Shown here: positions 62,880 to 64,000 of the stretch, piece after piece
Layout: every line of letters starts with the position of its first letter
How positions within the stretch are numbered: the first letter of the stretch is position 1
From: Acidovorax kalamii
GTDB lineage: Bacteria; Pseudomonadota; Gammaproteobacteria; Burkholderiales; Burkholderiaceae_C
Length of the DNA stretch: 64,000 nucleotides
Direction: 5' to 3'
NCBI RefSeq assembly: GCF_002245625.1
Contig: NZ_NOIG01000013.1
Location: 62,001-126,000, forward strand
Made by a program: the position numbers and the translations under genes
Notes under the pieces: model-generated
What the model was told of the DNA's origin: nothing
Databases searched by the model: none
What the model saw: only the letters and a program-made list of their open reading frames with translations

Positions 62880-64000
62880 TCACGAGGCCTCAGTGTCCAG
62901 CTGATCGCGTTTTCTCGGCTTTCGCATCAGCACATAGGCCGCAGGAATCACAAACAAGGACAGCAGCGGCGCTGTCACCATACCGCCCAGCATAGGGGCC
63001 GCGATGCGGCTCATGACCTCCGAGCCTGTCCCGCTGCTCCACACGATGGGCACCAGGCCCGCAAGGATGACAGCCACGGTCATGGCCTTGGGGCGCACGC
63101 GCAGCACAGCACCTTCCCGGATCGCATCCAGCAGCTCTTCCAGCGTGGGCTGCCTGCCGTCTGGACATCTCTCTGCGAGTGCGTGCTTGAGGTAGATGAG
63201 CATGACCACCCCGAACTCTGCCGCGACCCCCGCCAGGGCGATGAAGCCCACACCGGTGGCGATGGACAGGTTGTAGTTCATCAGGTACAGGAACCAGATG
63301 CCCCCGGTCAACGCGAATGGCAGCGTCGCCATGATCAGTCCCGCCTCACCCATGCGCGAGAAGGTCAAGTACAACAGCACGAAGATGATCAGCAAGGTGG
63401 CAGGCACCACTACTTTCAAGCGGGCATTGGCCCGCTCCAGGTACTCGAACTGACCTGAGTACGTGATGCTGACCCCGGGCTCCAGCTTGATCTGGCGGCT
63501 CACCGCATCGCGCAGGTCATTGGCCACCGATGCCAGATCGCGCCCTCGCACATCGACATACACCCAGCCCGATGGGCGGGCGTTCTCGCTCTTGAGCATG
63601 GCCGGCCCATCGGTGATGGAGACGCTGGCCACCGTACCCAGCGTGATATGCTGCCCCATGGGCGTGGAGATGGGCAACTGGGCCAGGCGTTCCGGGGAGT
63701 CCCTCCATTCACGCGGATAGCGCAGGTTGATCGGGAAGCGGGCCAGGCCCTCGACAGTTTCAGACACGTTTTCACCACCGATCGCCCCGGAGACCACGGC
63801 CTGGATTTCGCTCACATTCAGCCCGTAGCGCCCTGCGGCCGTGCGATCGATGCGGACATCGACATAGCGGCCCCCGGTCAGGCGCTCGGCCAGTGACGAA
63901 GTCACTCCCGGAATGCCCTTGGCGACCTGTTCGACCTGTGCAGCGATCCCGTCGATCACCTTCAGGTCGTTGCCGGTCACCTTGACCCCGATGGGACTCT
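62880..64000 (-). CDS. CusA/CzcA-type heavy-metal RND pump (C-terminal part)
   Basis: The visible ~373 residues are the C-terminal part of a ~1040-residue HME-RND inner-membrane pump; the frame is open to the right edge. It contains the second periplasmic loop ([30 protein letters not shown]) and the last membrane bundle ([38 protein letters not shown]). The GxxAEFGVVM segment is the CusA/SilA-like signature. With the HMA and Met-rich proteins it points to Cu(I)/Ag(I) efflux. Confidence 0.9.
   Translation of the reverse strand, partial: SPIGVKVTGNDLKVIDGIAAQVEQVAKGIPGVTSSLAERLTGGRYVDVRIDRTAAGRYGLNVSEIQAVVSGAIGGENVSETVEGLARFPINLRYPREWRDSPERLAQLPISTPMGQHITLGTVASVSITDGPAMLKSENARPSGWVYVDVRGRDLASVANDLRDAVSRQIKLEPGVSITYSGQFEYLERANARLKVVVPATLLIIFVLLYLTFSRMGEAGLIMATLPFALTGGIWFLYLMNYNLSIATGVGFIALAGVAAEFGVVMLIYLKHALAERCPDGRQPTLEELLDAIREGAVLRVRPKAMTVAVILAGLVPIVWSSGTGSEVMSRIAAPMLGGMVTAPLLSLFVIPAAYVLMRKPRKRDQLDTEAS

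Overview
The window reads as a GC-rich chromosome segment from a betaproteobacterium of the order Burkholderiales, most likely the family Comamonadaceae (Acidovorax, Hydrogenophaga or a relative). This rests on the aerobic benzoyl-CoA (box) genes, three Bug-type periplasmic binding protein loci, a DUF4148 protein, and the DUF3348/DUF802/OmpA/DUF2894 gene set. No rRNA, tRNA or CRISPR array was seen.

Layout. (1) 1-5041: the end of boxR, a large palindromic operator with TGCA-N6-TGCA motifs, then boxC-boxB-boxA, which carry out aerobic epoxidation and ring opening of benzoyl-CoA. (2) 5281-10085: a tightly overlapping four-gene operon encoding DUF3348, a MotA/ExbB-like DUF802 protein, an OmpA/MotB-like protein and DUF2894. 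Its membrane pair has the layout of a proton-driven stator, like ZorAB. A UvrD-like helicase gene converges on it (10108-12141). (3) 12362-15503: an NhaR-like LysR gene divergent from a usp-terC-usp operon. (4) 15768-33969: a 17-gene unidirectional catabolic and transport run on the minus strand, plus one decayed Bug gene. It starts with DUF1302, DUF1329, a Ycf48-like protein and an RND exporter, continues through ring-modifying and ring-cleaving enzymes, and includes uptake proteins. A divergent LysR gene (34121-35032) lies beside a perfect palindrome and probably controls it.

(5) 35235-48412: a lower-GC island built around a Tn7-like transposition module: tnsA, tnsB and tnsC on the minus strand, a TnsD-type TniQ protein on the plus strand, a second TniQ with a small HTH gene, an excisionase-like HTH gene, and an unrecognised zinc/HTH protein. 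Putative cargo follows: a HAD protein, a YkgJ protein, a membrane-anchored protein and a secreted exo/endonuclease-phosphatase family protein. I could not define the element ends. (6) 48413-53208: a repeat-rich leader and a 1425-residue STAND/NACHT-like NTPase with a C-terminal PD-(D/E)xK nuclease-like domain, a strong candidate defence gene. (7) 53446-60818: small accessory genes, including an AbiEi-like protein, MbcA/ParS-like antitoxin-type proteins, HU, a secreted nuclease, DUF4148 and DUF72. (8) 60845-64000: a LysE exporter, then a metal-handling set: a cysteine-rich HMA protein, a Met-rich lipoprotein and the C-terminal part of a CusA-type RND pump running off the window.

The two regions most likely to hold undescribed biology are the DUF802 motor-like operon and the NTPase-nuclease beside the Tn7-like island.
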